From positions 1 through 39,957 of the forward strand of contig CALAOW010000129.1 of assembly GCA_937889395.1 (NCBI GenBank): DNA of 39,957 bases, given 5' to 3'. Position 1 is the stretch's first letter. Each line of letters begins with the position of its first letter. The notes under the pieces were generated by a model, which saw only the letters and a program-made list of their open reading frames with translations, was not told the DNA's origin and ran no database searches. Below, piece after piece: positions 31,847 through 39,876 of the stretch. Source of the DNA: an uncultured Pseudomonadota bacterium (GTDB lineage: Bacteria; Desulfobacterota; Binatia; Binatales; Binataceae). Both the position numbers and the translations under genes were made by a program.

Positions 31847-32632
31847 ATGAAGGCATTGGTACTGGCAGCCGGGATGGGCGAGCGGCTTCGGCCCCTGACC
31901 GACGTGACACCGAAACCGATGCTCGAACTCGGCGGCCGGCCGTTGATCCATTATCCGCTCGCGATGCTGCGGCGCGGCGGCGTCACCGAGGTCGCAATCA
32001 ACGTCCATCATCTGGAGTCGGCCGTTCGGCGCGGACTCGGCGACGGATCGGGGCTCGGACTGCGCATCACGTATGCGCCGGAGCCGGTTTTGCTCGGCAC
32101 CGGCGGCCCGCTCAATGGCCTCCGGGAGTTCCTGCGCGGCGCCGAAAACGAAAATACATTCGTAATCGCCAACAGCGACACGATCCTCGATCTCGACCTG
32201 CGCGCGATGCTCGCGTTCCATCGCGACCGCGCCGCACTCGCCACCATCGCGCTGTTCCACCCCGCCAATCTCGATTATTACAGCCGTCTCGAAATCGACG
32301 CCGGCCAAAAACTCCGCCGGATGCGCCTGCTAGCGCGCCGCGACCCGCTCCAATACGACGATTACCCGGCCGCCCTCGCCGCCGACGTGGCCGGATCGCT
32401 CTCGCCGTTCATGTATTGCGGCGTGATCGTCGCGGATCAGGCGGTGTTCGACCTGATGCCGCCGGGGCCGCCCTGGAGCCTGATGGCCGGCCTGTTCGCG
32501 CCGATGGTGGCAAACGGAATGCCGGTGTTCGGCTATGTCCATCGCGGCTACTTCCGCACGATCGACGATCTCAAGAGCTACAACGCGCTCAAAGCGGAGT
32601 TCGTGTCCTCGCCGCCACCGGGAGTCCTCTAA
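31847..32632 (+). CDS. murU: N-acetylmuramate-1-phosphate uridylyltransferase, MurU type
   Basis: Predicted nucleotidyltransferase that makes UDP-MurNAc from MurNAc-1-phosphate. 261 residues. Signature KALVLAAGMGERLRPLTDVT-PKPML binds the nucleotide. LIHYPLAMLRRGGVTEVAIN, the metal-site FVIANSDTILDLDLRAML and the end GYFRTIDDLKSYNAL are typical. It follows amgK by 15 bases. Generic sugar nucleotidyltransferases (RfbA/HddC) look similar, so the assignment leans on the partner gene. No ribosome site stands out before the ATG. Confidence 0.85.
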   Translation: MKALVLAAGMGERLRPLTDVTPKPMLELGGRPLIHYPLAMLRRGGVTEVAINVHHLESAVRRGLGDGSGLGLRITYAPEPVLLGTGGPLNGLREFLRGAENENTFVIANSDTILDLDLRAMLAFHRDRAALATIALFHPANLDYYSRLEIDAGQKLRRMRLLARRDPLQYDDYPAALAADVAGSLSPFMYCGVIVADQAVFDLMPPGPPWSLMAGLFAPMVANGMPVFGYVHRGYFRTIDDLKSYNALKAEFVSSPPPGVL

Positions 32633-32671
32633 TAGCCTCTTCCGCACCCCCTCCCGCGATTGCTCCCCTTC

Positions 32672-32774
32672 CCATGCCTGGATCAGCACCTTCGCTTCCT
32701 TGAGCCGCGCGATTTCCTCGGCGCTGTAGCCGAACAGCTCGGTCAGGATTTCAAGGGCTCGAAACGCGCCATCG
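32672..32774 (-). pseudogene. Remnant of a CaiB/BaiF-family CoA-transferase C-terminus
   Basis: On the minus strand just past the HAD stop, one frame reads FRALEILTELFGYSAEEIAR then LKEAKVL. This resembles the C-terminal end of class III CoA transferases (…LGYSxEEIAxLxxxGV). There is no start and no upstream domain, and the frame runs on into the murU antisense strand, so it is a truncated, non-functional tail. It could be chance; no domain search was possible. Confidence 0.4.
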
Positions 32775-33467
32775 CTACTCGAGCATTTCCGCTTTCAGAT
32801 TGTCGATGAGATCGATCAGCTCCGCCATCGAGCGGATCACGTAGTCGGGTTTGAAATAGGGATGGGTCTGCAGGTATTTGAACGACGCCGCGCCGGTGGC
32901 GACCGCGACCGACGCGCCGTAGCCCGCGCCGAGCGCGGCCATGATGTCGCGCGGCTCGTCGCCTACGTACATGCAGGCGTGGGGAAGTATCGCCGCCTTG
33001 AGCGCGGTCTGTTTGAGGCTCTCCGTCTTGTCGAGCGCGCGCAGCGAAGAGGTGGTCTGCGTCACGACCTGGTCCAGGTACGAGGCGAGCCCGACCATCG
33101 CGAGCTTCTCGACCAGCCGCCGCGAATCACCGGGGCGGCTGGTAATCACCCCGGTCGCATAGCCGCGCCGTTTGAGTTCGGCCAGGGTATCCTGCACGTG
33201 CGGCAGCACCTCGAGACGCTCGGTCTTGTCGATTTCAGCCAGGAAGTATGCGTACGCCAGCTTCACGTACTCAGGCCTGAGATGCTCCGGCACTCCGAGC
33301 CATACGTCATCGCTGGAAAGCGCTTCGCGATAGCGCTCATGGGTGAGCGGCGGATCGTGGCCGAGTTCGTCGAGCGCGCTTTTCGCGGCGATATACAACG
33401 GCCCGTGGATATCGACCAGCGTGCCGTCGAGATCGAAAAAGACCGCCTTGAATTTGCGCGATGCCAA
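32775..33467 (-). CDS. HAD-superfamily phosphatase (PGP/MupP-like candidate)
   Basis: Predicted phosphatase, 230 residues from TTG at 33467, with GAGG seven bases upstream; a TTG directly before it is equally possible. An ATG at 33632 would overlap the transglycosylase gene by 100 bases and adds unconserved residues. Motif I is AVFFDLDGTLVD (Asp12 nucleophile, Asp14), motif II VITSRPGD, motif III the Lys in DKTESLKQTALK, motif IV YVGDEPRDIMAALGAGYG. The small helical cap after motif I fits phosphoglycolate-phosphatase-like enzymes. Next to a lytic transglycosylase and amgK-murU, it could be the MurNAc-6-phosphate phosphatase (MupP role); the substrate is inferred, not shown. Confidence 0.8.
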   Translation of the reverse strand: MASRKFKAVFFDLDGTLVDIHGPLYIAAKSALDELGHDPPLTHERYREALSSDDVWLGVPEHLRPEYVKLAYAYFLAEIDKTERLEVLPHVQDTLAELKRRGYATGVITSRPGDSRRLVEKLAMVGLASYLDQVVTQTTSSLRALDKTESLKQTALKAAILPHACMYVGDEPRDIMAALGAGYGASVAVATGAASFKYLQTHPYFKPDYVIRSMAELIDLIDNLKAEMLE

Positions 33468-33532
33468 CAAAATTCCTCGAGCTTCCCAACCGGAGTGTGT
33501 AGAGATGCCCAGCAGGCTGTCAAGCGGCGCCG

Positions 33533-35650
33533 CTAAGGACTGCGCTGATACAGCAGCAGATACTCGCGCCGCCCTCCGATCACTTTCTTTACGTACTCGC
33601 GCGTCTCTTTGTACGCGATATTCTCGACCCACTCGTCATCGGCGCCGGAAAAATCGGCAACCCACTTCGAAACCGCGTGCTCGCCCGCATTATACGCCGC
33701 GACGGCCCGAAACGCGTTGCCGCCGAACATCTCGAACAGGTTTTTCAAATACGCCGTCCCCAGCTCGACGTTAACCGAGGGATCGTAGAGACGGATCGCC
33801 TCGCTATCCATGCCATGCTCGGACGCCATCTTCTTCGCCGTCGACGGAATCAACTGCATCAGGCCGCGCGCGTTCGATCTCGACGTGGCATTGGGGTTAA
33901 ACAAGCTTTCCTGCCGCGCCAACGCGAGCACCAGGTAAGGGTCCAGCGCGAGCCGGGTGGACGCGGACGCAAAGAGATCCCAGTACGCGCGCGGATAGCG
34001 CACCCGCTCGGCGACGGCGTGGCTCATCTGCCCGTTTTTTTCCATGTGCGTGGCAGCCACGATCGCGTCATACCACGCATCGGCGCTCGCGAATCCGGCC
34101 AGCACGAAACGCCGCATTTCGATTGTGCCGCCGGCATGTTCCTCGAGCGCCTTCAACTCGCCGGGTTCAAGTTCCTTGAGTCCCATCGCGCGGATCGTTT
34201 GAAGCCGCGCCATGTGATACTCGGCGACACCGGTGACGGCAGGCGCCGCGCCGTATTGCGGGTCCGGCGCCGACGCGGCCGGAAGATCGGGGCGGGCGGC
34301 CGCGACCCGCCGGCTGGCGAGCTCGGGATAGTAGTTGGTGTCGGTGCTGGCGGCGAGTTTTGCGAAAATCGCGCGAGCATCGGTGGAATCGCCCGCATTT
34401 TCCAGCGCACGCGCACGCCAGTACTCGCACATGTCAAGATTGGTCGCATCTTTCGCGCGGGCGCCGGCAAGCTTGAATCCCGCCGCCGCGATCCGGTAAT
34501 TGCGCGCCAGATACAACGTCCAGGGTATGCGAAACCGCGCGTCCTCGGCAGAATCGCTGCCGGGATAGCGCGCGGCCAGCCGTCGATATTGCGCACGGGC
34601 GGAATCAAGCCGGTGCTGTTCTTCGAAGATTCTGCCGACACGGAGCATCGCACCGGGCGCGAGCGCGCTGGCCGGAAAATTCGCGACGAGTCTGTTCAGC
34701 GTCGCGCGAGCGAGGTCGTCTTGATCGTCGTGCCAGTAGATAAGCGCCAGCGCTTCAAGCGCAGCCGGCGCGTCCGGTCCGCGCGGCGCGATTCGCAGAT
34801 AGTCGAGGATCGCGCGCCTGGCGCGGTCGGGCTCCGGCTTGAGCGCTCGCGCAGTCACCCAGACCAGTTCCGCGAGAACCGAATCCTCCGACGCCATCGC
34901 AAGTCCCGCGCGTGCCTGCTCTTCGGCTGCGGACAAATCGCCCTCGCGGAGCAGCAACTCGGATTCGTCGCGATGATAAGCGAGTGAAGCGGCGTCGGCG
35001 ATTTCGGGATTCGACGCGAGGAGCGAATGAACAATCGCGCGCGCTTCGCCGTCCGGGTCGGAACGCGGATACTTGTCTCGCAGTTCCATCAACTGCGCGT
35101 ATGCTGATTTTGGATTCCCGAGCGCGATGAGCGCGCGCCCTTCTGTGATGCGCGCGCGCTGCTCGATAGACGCTTCTGGCCCCCGCGCAATCAGCCGCGA
35201 CGCGACGGCGGAGGCCTCGGCGTTGCGGCCGAGCTTCAACAGATTATCCGCCAGCATAATCTCGCCGCGATCGATCATCACGCTATCCGGGTACGACCTG
35301 ACCAGCCGTTCGAGCGTGTCTGCCGAGGCGTTCAGATCGCCCTGGTCGTGCTGAGCGAGTGCAAGGTAGAAGAGCGCATAGTCGCCGAGCGCGGGAAAAT
35401 TGTCGGCCGCGAACGTGAGACGATCTATCGCGCGCGCATTGTCGTGGTTCTGGTCGGCGCGATAACCGTCGAGGAACGCCGCCTGTGCGTCGGACGGCGG
35501 CTTGTTGGGCGCGGCGACGGGAGCGGCAGGCAACGGCGCAACTTGCGAGGACGCGGCCGCTGAATCTGCCCGAGCGGGCGCCGCCGCGCATCCTGCCAGC
35601 GCCGCGCATAGAATCATCAGCGCGCCATCGCGCCACCATTTCGCTATCAT
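33533..35650 (-). CDS. Lipoprotein soluble-lytic-transglycosylase-type muramidase (Slt family)
   Basis: Cleaves peptidoglycan glycan strands to 1,6-anhydro-muropeptides. 705 residues from ATG at 35650. The signal ends at lipobox LAGC (Cys21), so it is predicted to be lipid-anchored in the outer membrane. A long superhelical part with tetratricopeptide-like repeats (about 60-540) precedes the catalytic SLT domain: LALARQESLFNPNATS with catalytic Glu581, ARGLMQLIPSTAKKMA, LGTAYLKNLF and AAYNAGE. The upstream reading to 35725 adds residues before the signal peptide and is not used. It is divergent from maf and precedes the HAD gene by 65 bases, likely one operon. Confidence 0.9.
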   Translation of the reverse strand: MIAKWWRDGALMILCAALAGCAAAPARADSAAASSQVAPLPAAPVAAPNKPPSDAQAAFLDGYRADQNHDNARAIDRLTFAADNFPALGDYALFYLALAQHDQGDLNASADTLERLVRSYPDSVMIDRGEIMLADNLLKLGRNAEASAVASRLIARGPEASIEQRARITEGRALIALGNPKSAYAQLMELRDKYPRSDPDGEARAIVHSLLASNPEIADAASLAYHRDESELLLREGDLSAAEEQARAGLAMASEDSVLAELVWVTARALKPEPDRARRAILDYLRIAPRGPDAPAALEALALIYWHDDQDDLARATLNRLVANFPASALAPGAMLRVGRIFEEQHRLDSARAQYRRLAARYPGSDSAEDARFRIPWTLYLARNYRIAAAGFKLAGARAKDATNLDMCEYWRARALENAGDSTDARAIFAKLAASTDTNYYPELASRRVAAARPDLPAASAPDPQYGAAPAVTGVAEYHMARLQTIRAMGLKELEPGELKALEEHAGGTIEMRRFVLAGFASADAWYDAIVAATHMEKNGQMSHAVAERVRYPRAYWDLFASASTRLALDPYLVLALARQESLFNPNATSRSNARGLMQLIPSTAKKMASEHGMDSEAIRLYDPSVNVELGTAYLKNLFEMFGGNAFRAVAAYNAGEHAVSKWVADFSGADDEWVENIAYKETREYVKKVIGGRREYLLLYQRSP

Positions 35651-35733
35651 CTGATCTTGGTTAGCGCATGGTGAGGGCGGCTTCAATTGGGCATCACCCG
35701 CCAAGACGGTTCCCCGGCGCGACATCGGAGCGC

Positions 35734-35771
35734 CGTCAGGCGACTGAAAAAACGTCAGGCAATTGAAAAAA
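35734..35771 (+). repeat. 19-bp tandem duplication before maf
   Basis: Two abutting units CGTCAGGCGACTGAAAAAA and CGTCAGGCAATTGAAAAAA (17 of 19 bases the same). The last A of the second unit is the first base of the maf ATG. It sets the distance between any upstream signal and the start codon. Confidence 0.75.
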
Positions 35772-36352
35772 TGGGCGATTCAAGCAAAGTGATTCTTGCC
35801 TCGGCGTCGCCGCGGCGCCATCAACTGTTGGCATCGGCGGGAATTGAGTTCGAGGCGATCGAAAGTTTGGTGCCAGAGCGGCACGTCGCGGGCGAGCCGG
35901 CGCGCGACTACGCGCTCAGGATGGCGCGGGAAAAGGCCGGCGCGATTTCATCGCAGTTCCCGCAAGCGATCGTGATCGGCGCCGACACAATTGTGGTGTG
36001 CGAGAATCAGATTCTGGAAAAGCCCGCCCATCCCGACGACGCGCGCCGGATGCTCGAGATGCTCTCCGGGCGGGTTCACACGGTCGTGACTGCGTACGCA
36101 TTGGCGCGGGGCGGAAAGATCCTGGAAAGTTCGCCGGTCGCAAGCCGGGTCACTTTTCGCAAACTGGGCGCGGCTGAAATCGACGACTACATTGCCACCG
36201 AGGAACCATTCGACAAGGCCGGGGCTTACGGAATCCAGGGCGTTGGCGGTGGATTTATTTCGCACGTCGAAGGATCGCGCGACAACGTGATGGGCCTGCC
36301 GACGGAGCAGGTCGTCGCGGCGCTCGCGCGATGGGGCGTGAAGGCGATCTAG
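35771..36352 (+). CDS. maf: Maf/YhdE nucleotide pyrophosphatase
   Basis: House-cleaning pyrophosphatase of non-canonical or methylated nucleoside triphosphates, linked to septum formation in Bacillus. 193 residues. The signature [20 protein letters not shown] opens the protein. The catalytic segment VIGADTIVV is followed by [15 protein letters not shown], and then the [19 protein letters not shown] region with the conserved Lys. The ATG at 35771 is the closest to the conserved start. yggS follows six bases downstream, in a maf-yggS-proC-yggT-yggU order. Confidence 0.93.
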   Translation: MGDSSKVILASASPRRHQLLASAGIEFEAIESLVPERHVAGEPARDYALRMAREKAGAISSQFPQAIVIGADTIVVCENQILEKPAHPDDARRMLEMLSGRVHTVVTAYALARGGKILESSPVASRVTFRKLGAAEIDDYIATEEPFDKAGAYGIQGVGGGFISHVEGSRDNVMGLPTEQVVAALARWGVKAI

Positions 36353-36357
36353 CGGGA

Positions 36358-37071
36358 ATGCCGATCGACAACGAAATCGAGCGACGGCTGGAGATCGTGC
36401 GAGCGCGGATCGCCGCGGCGGCCCGGCGCGCAGGCCGCGATCCCGCCGCGATTCGGCTCGTGCTCGCGAGCAAGACCCAGCCGATCGAGGCGATTCGCGC
36501 CGCGGCGCGGGCGGGCGCGCGCGATTTCGGCGAAAACTACGTCAAGGAGGCAATCGCGAAGCGCGCCGAACTGGCGGACTTGACCGAAATTCGATGGCAT
36601 CTGATCGGCCATCTCCAAACCAACAAGGCAAGGGCGGCGGCGAGCGCATTCGCGCTCATCCACAGCGTCGATTCTGTCCGCCTGGCCGAGGCACTGGCGC
36701 GCGCGCAACCGTCGCCGCGCGTCCGCGCGCTCATCGAAGTGAATCTCGGCGCCGAGGCGAGCAAGACCGGAGTCGCGCCCGACGGCATCACCGCCATTTT
36801 GGATGCTGCCCATGGAAAAATCGAAATCGAAGGCCTGATGACGATTCCGCCGCCGGCCGCCGGCGCCGAGACGACGCGTCCCTACTTCGCGCGGCTGCGC
36901 GAGATGCGCGATCGCCTTGCAGTGCAATCGGGCCTTGCGCTAAGCGAACTCTCGATGGGCATGACCGACGACTTCGAAATCGCCATTGAGGAAGGCGCGA
37001 CGATCGTGCGGATCGGGCGCGCGGTCTTCGGCGAACGCACAGAGTGGAAAAGTGAAAAAGTGAAACCGTGA
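36358..37071 (+). CDS. yggS: YggS family PLP-binding homeostasis protein
   Basis: Pyridoxal-phosphate-binding TIM-barrel protein with no enzyme activity known, involved in PLP and amino acid homeostasis. 237 residues from ATG at 36358; the upstream ATG at 36331 would overlap maf by 22 bases. The PLP lysine lies in [17 protein letters not shown]. Other conserved segments are [77 protein letters not shown] and [10 protein letters not shown]. The gene ends five bases before proC. The 3' end has a run of GTGAAA-like units encoding KSEKVKP. Confidence 0.95.
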   Translation: MPIDNEIERRLEIVRARIAAAARRAGRDPAAIRLVLASKTQPIEAIRAAARAGARDFGENYVKEAIAKRAELADLTEIRWHLIGHLQTNKARAAASAFALIHSVDSVRLAEALARAQPSPRVRALIEVNLGAEASKTGVAPDGITAILDAAHGKIEIEGLMTIPPPAAGAETTRPYFARLREMRDRLAVQSGLALSELSMGMTDDFEIAIEEGATIVRIGRAVFGERTEWKSEKVKP

Positions 37072-37075
37072 AAGA

Positions 37076-37915
37076 ATGAAAAAACTCGGATTCATCGGCG
37101 GCGGGAACATGGCCGAGGCGCTCGCGCACGGCCTTATCCAGCACAAGGTTTTCAAGCCGGGCGAAATTATTGTGTCCGACGTTGCGCCCGAGCGCCGGCG
37201 TAAACTCGCCCGCGCGCTCAAGATCGCGACGACAGCCGACAATGCCGAGGTCGTGCGCGAGGCCGGGGCCGTTCTGCTGGCTGTCAAGCCGCAGACGATC
37301 GACGCCGTGATGGCGGAACTCGCGGCAGAACTCGCAAGAGCGAGCGGGAAAGCGGCCGGCAGCGGCAAGCTGTTCATTTCGATTGCGGCCGGCGTGACGA
37401 TCGCGCGGCTGACGCGCGGGCTAGGCAAGCGCGCGCGAGTGATCCGCGTGATGCCGAATGCGCCCGCGATGGTGGGTCATGGGATGGCGGCGATGGTGCG
37501 TGCGCGTGGAGCGTCGGCGGCAGATGAAGCGTTCGCGATGCAAATATTCAGGGCGGTTGGCGACGCCGTCGCGCTCAAAGATGAGAAGCTCCTGGACGTG
37601 GTCACGGCGCTCTCGGGCAGCGGCCCCGCTTACGTTTACCTGTTCGCCAAGGCGATGGCGGATGCCGCAGTGAGCGAGGGCCTCCCGCGCGAACTGGCAA
37701 TCCGGATGGCGCTGAAGACGATTCGTGGCGCCGAACACCTGATGCGCGAGTCCAGGCGCGAGGTCGCCGATTTGATTGCGGCGGTCGCTTCACCGGGCGG
37801 CACCACCGAGGCCGCGCTGCGCCGGTTCGCCGAGCATGGTTTTTCTGATATCGTGGCCGCCGCATTGCACGCCGCCAGCGATCGCTCACGCGAACTTGGC
37901 CGCGGAATCAACTAG
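37076..37915 (+). CDS. proC: Pyrroline-5-carboxylate reductase ProC
   Basis: Last step of proline synthesis: NAD(P)H-dependent reduction of pyrroline-5-carboxylate. 279 residues. The Rossmann start [26 protein letters not shown]-type segment [17 protein letters not shown], and the substrate-binding [19 protein letters not shown] followed by [13 protein letters not shown] are all present. Its ATG lies four bases after the yggS stop. The yggS-proC-yggT order is widely conserved. Confidence 0.96.
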   Translation: MKKLGFIGGGNMAEALAHGLIQHKVFKPGEIIVSDVAPERRRKLARALKIATTADNAEVVREAGAVLLAVKPQTIDAVMAELAAELARASGKAAGSGKLFISIAAGVTIARLTRGLGKRARVIRVMPNAPAMVGHGMAAMVRARGASAADEAFAMQIFRAVGDAVALKDEKLLDVVTALSGSGPAYVYLFAKAMADAAVSEGLPRELAIRMALKTIRGAEHLMRESRREVADLIAAVASPGGTTEAALRRFAEHGFSDIVAAALHAASDRSRELGRGIN

Positions 37916-37930
37916 CGAGAGCGCTATCGC

Positions 37931-38233
37931 GTGTACGCCTGGACCAGCTTGATTGTCTTCATCGCGCAGACCCTCAACGGTTTGCTGACGCTCTATTTGT
38001 ATGTCGTGATCATTTCCGCGTTGATGACGTGGATCGAGCCGAATCCGTACAACCCGATCGTCCGCTTCATCTATTCGATCACGGAGCCGGTCTTCGATTG
38101 GTTCCGCGAGCATCTCCCGGTGGTCTTCGGCGGAATCGATTTTTCACCGCTGATCGTGATTGTCGTCATCCAGCTCATCCAGCAGGTCGTCATTCCGAGC
38201 GTGGTGCACCTGCTGATTCCCGCATCCGTGTGA
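37931..38233 (+). CDS. yggT: YggT family integral membrane protein
   Basis: Small membrane protein with two hydrophobic blocks (residues ~5-34 and ~68-95), 100 residues. The family core LLTLYLYVVIISALMTWIEP and the following NPYNPIVRFIYSITEPVFDW are clear. Function is not settled; in several bacteria it is linked to osmotic response or cell-shape/division loci. GTG start. Its TGA overlaps the GTG of the DUF167 gene by four bases. Confidence 0.92.
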   Translation: MYAWTSLIVFIAQTLNGLLTLYLYVVIISALMTWIEPNPYNPIVRFIYSITEPVFDWFREHLPVVFGGIDFSPLIVIVVIQLIQQVVIPSVVHLLIPASV

Positions 38234-38565
38234 ATCCGGGCGGCAATCCGCCGGCGGGATACACGCCCTGGATGCGAGTGGCTGGCGGCGAGGTAACGAT
38301 CGAGGTAACGGCGCGGCCGGGCGCCTCGCGCCGCGGCATAATTCGAGCGGACGGCGACCGCCTGGTGGTCGGCGTCCACTCGAGACCGGACAAGGGAAAA
38401 GCAAACGACGAACTGATCGAGTATCTCGCCGGTGAGCTGCGCGTACCGCGATCGGCGCTGCTGATCGTTCGTGGCGAAACCTCGCGCCGCAAGACGATCC
38501 GAATCGTGACGCATGAGCCGGCCAAGGCGGCTTCGCGGCTGCGACAAATCAGCAAACCAAAGTAG
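38230..38565 (+). CDS. DUF167/YggU family protein
   Basis: Small conserved protein of unknown function, 111 residues from a GTG that overlaps yggT (GTGA). The core VTIEVTARPGASRRGIIRADGDRLVVG, VHSRPDKGKANDELIEYLAG and LLIVRGETSRRKTIRI matches DUF167. The first ~18 residues (NPGGNPPAGYTPW) are unconserved, so the GTG at 38281-38283 region or an ATG at 38272 could also serve as start. Long-conserved neighbour of yggT. Confidence 0.88.
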   Translation: MNPGGNPPAGYTPWMRVAGGEVTIEVTARPGASRRGIIRADGDRLVVGVHSRPDKGKANDELIEYLAGELRVPRSALLIVRGETSRRKTIRIVTHEPAKAASRLRQISKPK

Positions 38566-38616
38566 CGTCTGCCAGCTCAAACCAGGCGAATCGAAAGCGA
38601 AATACCGGCGTTTCGC

Positions 38617-38645
38617 TTGACTGCGTTGGTTTTCGTGGTTATTAA
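38617..38645 (+). promoter_or_regulatory. Promoter of the FmdB-type gene
   Basis: TTGACT (38617-38622), a 17-base spacer, and TATTAA (38640-38645). An 8-bp hairpin, AAGCGAAA / TTTCGCTT, lies just upstream and overlaps the -35, and may act as operator or as the end of the previous transcript. Confidence 0.55.
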
Positions 38646-38690
38646 GGGGGGTGGAAGTGAGAGTTTTCGATTAGCAGTCCCGGTTTTGCG

Positions 38691-39080
38691 ATGCCAATTT
38701 ACGAGTACAAGTGCAACAAATGCGGCGTCTTCGAGGCGATGCAGGGGATCAAGGAAGGCCCGCTCAAGAAATGTCCCACCTGCAACAGCAAGGTGGAGCG
38801 GCAGATGTCGCGCGGCTCGTTCATCCTGAAGGGCAGCGGATGGTACGCGAGCGACTACGCCAAGAAGAGCACCCCGAGCAGCACGGACTCGGATTCAACC
38901 GCGGCGCAGGCCACGCCGGCGACCGACGGTAGTACGGCGTCGTCGAGCGATTCGTCGGCGAAGGCGGCCGGCGAGTCGAAGCCGGCGTCGGAATCCAAAT
39001 CGTCGTCATCGGAATCGAAGACGTCCTCGCGCTCGAAATCCTCGTCCGAAAAGTCCGTGTCGGCAAAAGCCGCCGACTGA
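38691..39080 (+). CDS. FmdB-family zinc-ribbon protein with long Ser-rich tail
   Basis: 129 residues. Residues 1-60 are the FmdB/CxxC_CXXC_SSSS regulatory-protein-like zinc ribbon: MPIYEYKCNKCG, then KKCPTCNSKVERQMSRGSF and ILKGSGWYASDY. The rest (about 65-129) is a low-complexity Ser/Ala/Lys tail without structure. The family was proposed as a regulator of formamidase (fmd) genes, but most members have no known role. It appears to be its own transcription unit with a promoter 46 bases upstream. Convergent with the toxin-antitoxin pair. Confidence 0.85.
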   Translation: MPIYEYKCNKCGVFEAMQGIKEGPLKKCPTCNSKVERQMSRGSFILKGSGWYASDYAKKSTPSSTDSDSTAAQATPATDGSTASSSDSSAKAAGESKPASESKSSSSESKTSSRSKSSSEKSVSAKAAD

Positions 39081-39101
39081 TCTTCCTTAGGTCGCGTGCC
39101 C

Positions 39102-39464
39102 CTAAGCGTGCGCGCGCACTTGTTTGCGCCGTGTTAGCTTGGGCAGAGAATCGTCTTCGGCGATGCCGGACAGTACGACTGGCGGGCGGTCGCGAAATTC
39201 GGCGACAAGGGAGAGCGCACCGCCCATCGCCTTGATCGTCTTGCGCAGCGTGGACAACAGAAGATCGCTGCGTTTTTCCAGGCGCGAAACGCTGTCCTGG
39301 GTGATCCCTAGCGCCTTGGCCATGCGGACCTGCGTGAGCTTGCGTGCGTGCCGCAGCTCGCGCAAGGTCATTTCCTCGGCAATCAGCTCGGCCGCGCGGG
39401 CCCCTACCTTCTTGCGCTGAGCCGGGTGCAGCTTCCTGATCTTGTCATTCACGTTCACAGCCAT
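39102..39464 (-). CDS. HigA-type antitoxin (XRE-family helix-turn-helix)
   Basis: 120 residues. HTH motif LTQVRMAKALGITQDSVSRL (about 44-63), followed by SDLLLSTLRKTIKAMGGALS, the typical HigA-like dimer region. It lies two bases after the toxin gene in the same direction, so the order is toxin-antitoxin (higBA type). Expected to neutralise the toxin and repress the shared promoter. The C-terminal ~25 residues are a basic tail. Confidence 0.87.
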   Translation of the reverse strand: MAVNVNDKIRKLHPAQRKKVGARAAELIAEEMTLRELRHARKLTQVRMAKALGITQDSVSRLEKRSDLLLSTLRKTIKAMGGALSLVAEFRDRPPVVLSGIAEDDSLPKLTRRKQVRAHA

Positions 39465-39466
39465 GG

Positions 39467-39829
39467 TTAGTTCCTTTTCCTTTTCAATCGGGCAAGATGG
39501 GCATCGAAACGGTCATCGGCCTTCCGAATCAACTCGCGGTAGAAGCGTTTTTCGCCGACGCCCGACTTATCGCCTGCCACCAGCACAGTCGCCTTGCGCT
39601 TCGGATCGAAGGCGAAGGCCACTCTCCATTCGCCGTCCGCCGCGCTGAAGCGCAGTTCTTTCATATTCGCATGGCGGGATCCGTTCAGAGTGTCAACGCG
39701 GGGCCGCCCCAATTGCGGTCCGAATTGCTGGAGCAGGCGCGACAAGGCCAGGATCTCGGTCTGCACATCCTGATGCAGCGCGTCGAACTCGGGTTCAAAC
39801 TCATCGCCAATCTCGACAACCCAGCTCAC
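39467..39829 (-). CDS. HigB/RelE-type toxin (Gp49-like, DUF891)
   Basis: 120 residues, predicted ribosome-dependent mRNA interferase of the RelE/ParE superfamily, phage-derived Gp49-like group. Conserved region: KELRFSAADGEWRVAFAFDP then KRKATVLVAGDKSGVGEKRF with the typical basic C-terminal end (FYRELIRKADDRF). GTG start at 39829. The linked XRE antitoxin supports a type II toxin-antitoxin system. Confidence 0.87.
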   Translation of the reverse strand: MSWVVEIGDEFEPEFDALHQDVQTEILALSRLLQQFGPQLGRPRVDTLNGSRHANMKELRFSAADGEWRVAFAFDPKRKATVLVAGDKSGVGEKRFYRELIRKADDRFDAHLARLKRKRN

Positions 39830-39847
39830 TCACCGCCTCACCGTTGC

Positions 39848-39876
39848 AATATGATATACACTCCATATGATGTCAA
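39848..39876 (-). promoter_or_regulatory. Promoter and operator of the HigBA-type operon
   Basis: Minus-strand TTGACA (39876-39871), a 17-base spacer and CATATT (39853-39848). An ATATG-N10-CATAT inverted repeat (39849-39868) overlaps the -10, as expected for an antitoxin operator. The whole is AT-rich in a GC-rich window. Confidence 0.6.

Noticed and set aside
37045-37080. GTGAAA-type simple repeat between yggS and proC
   Set aside because: Explained as the 3' coding end of yggS and the ribosome-binding region of proC; too short and irregular to call.
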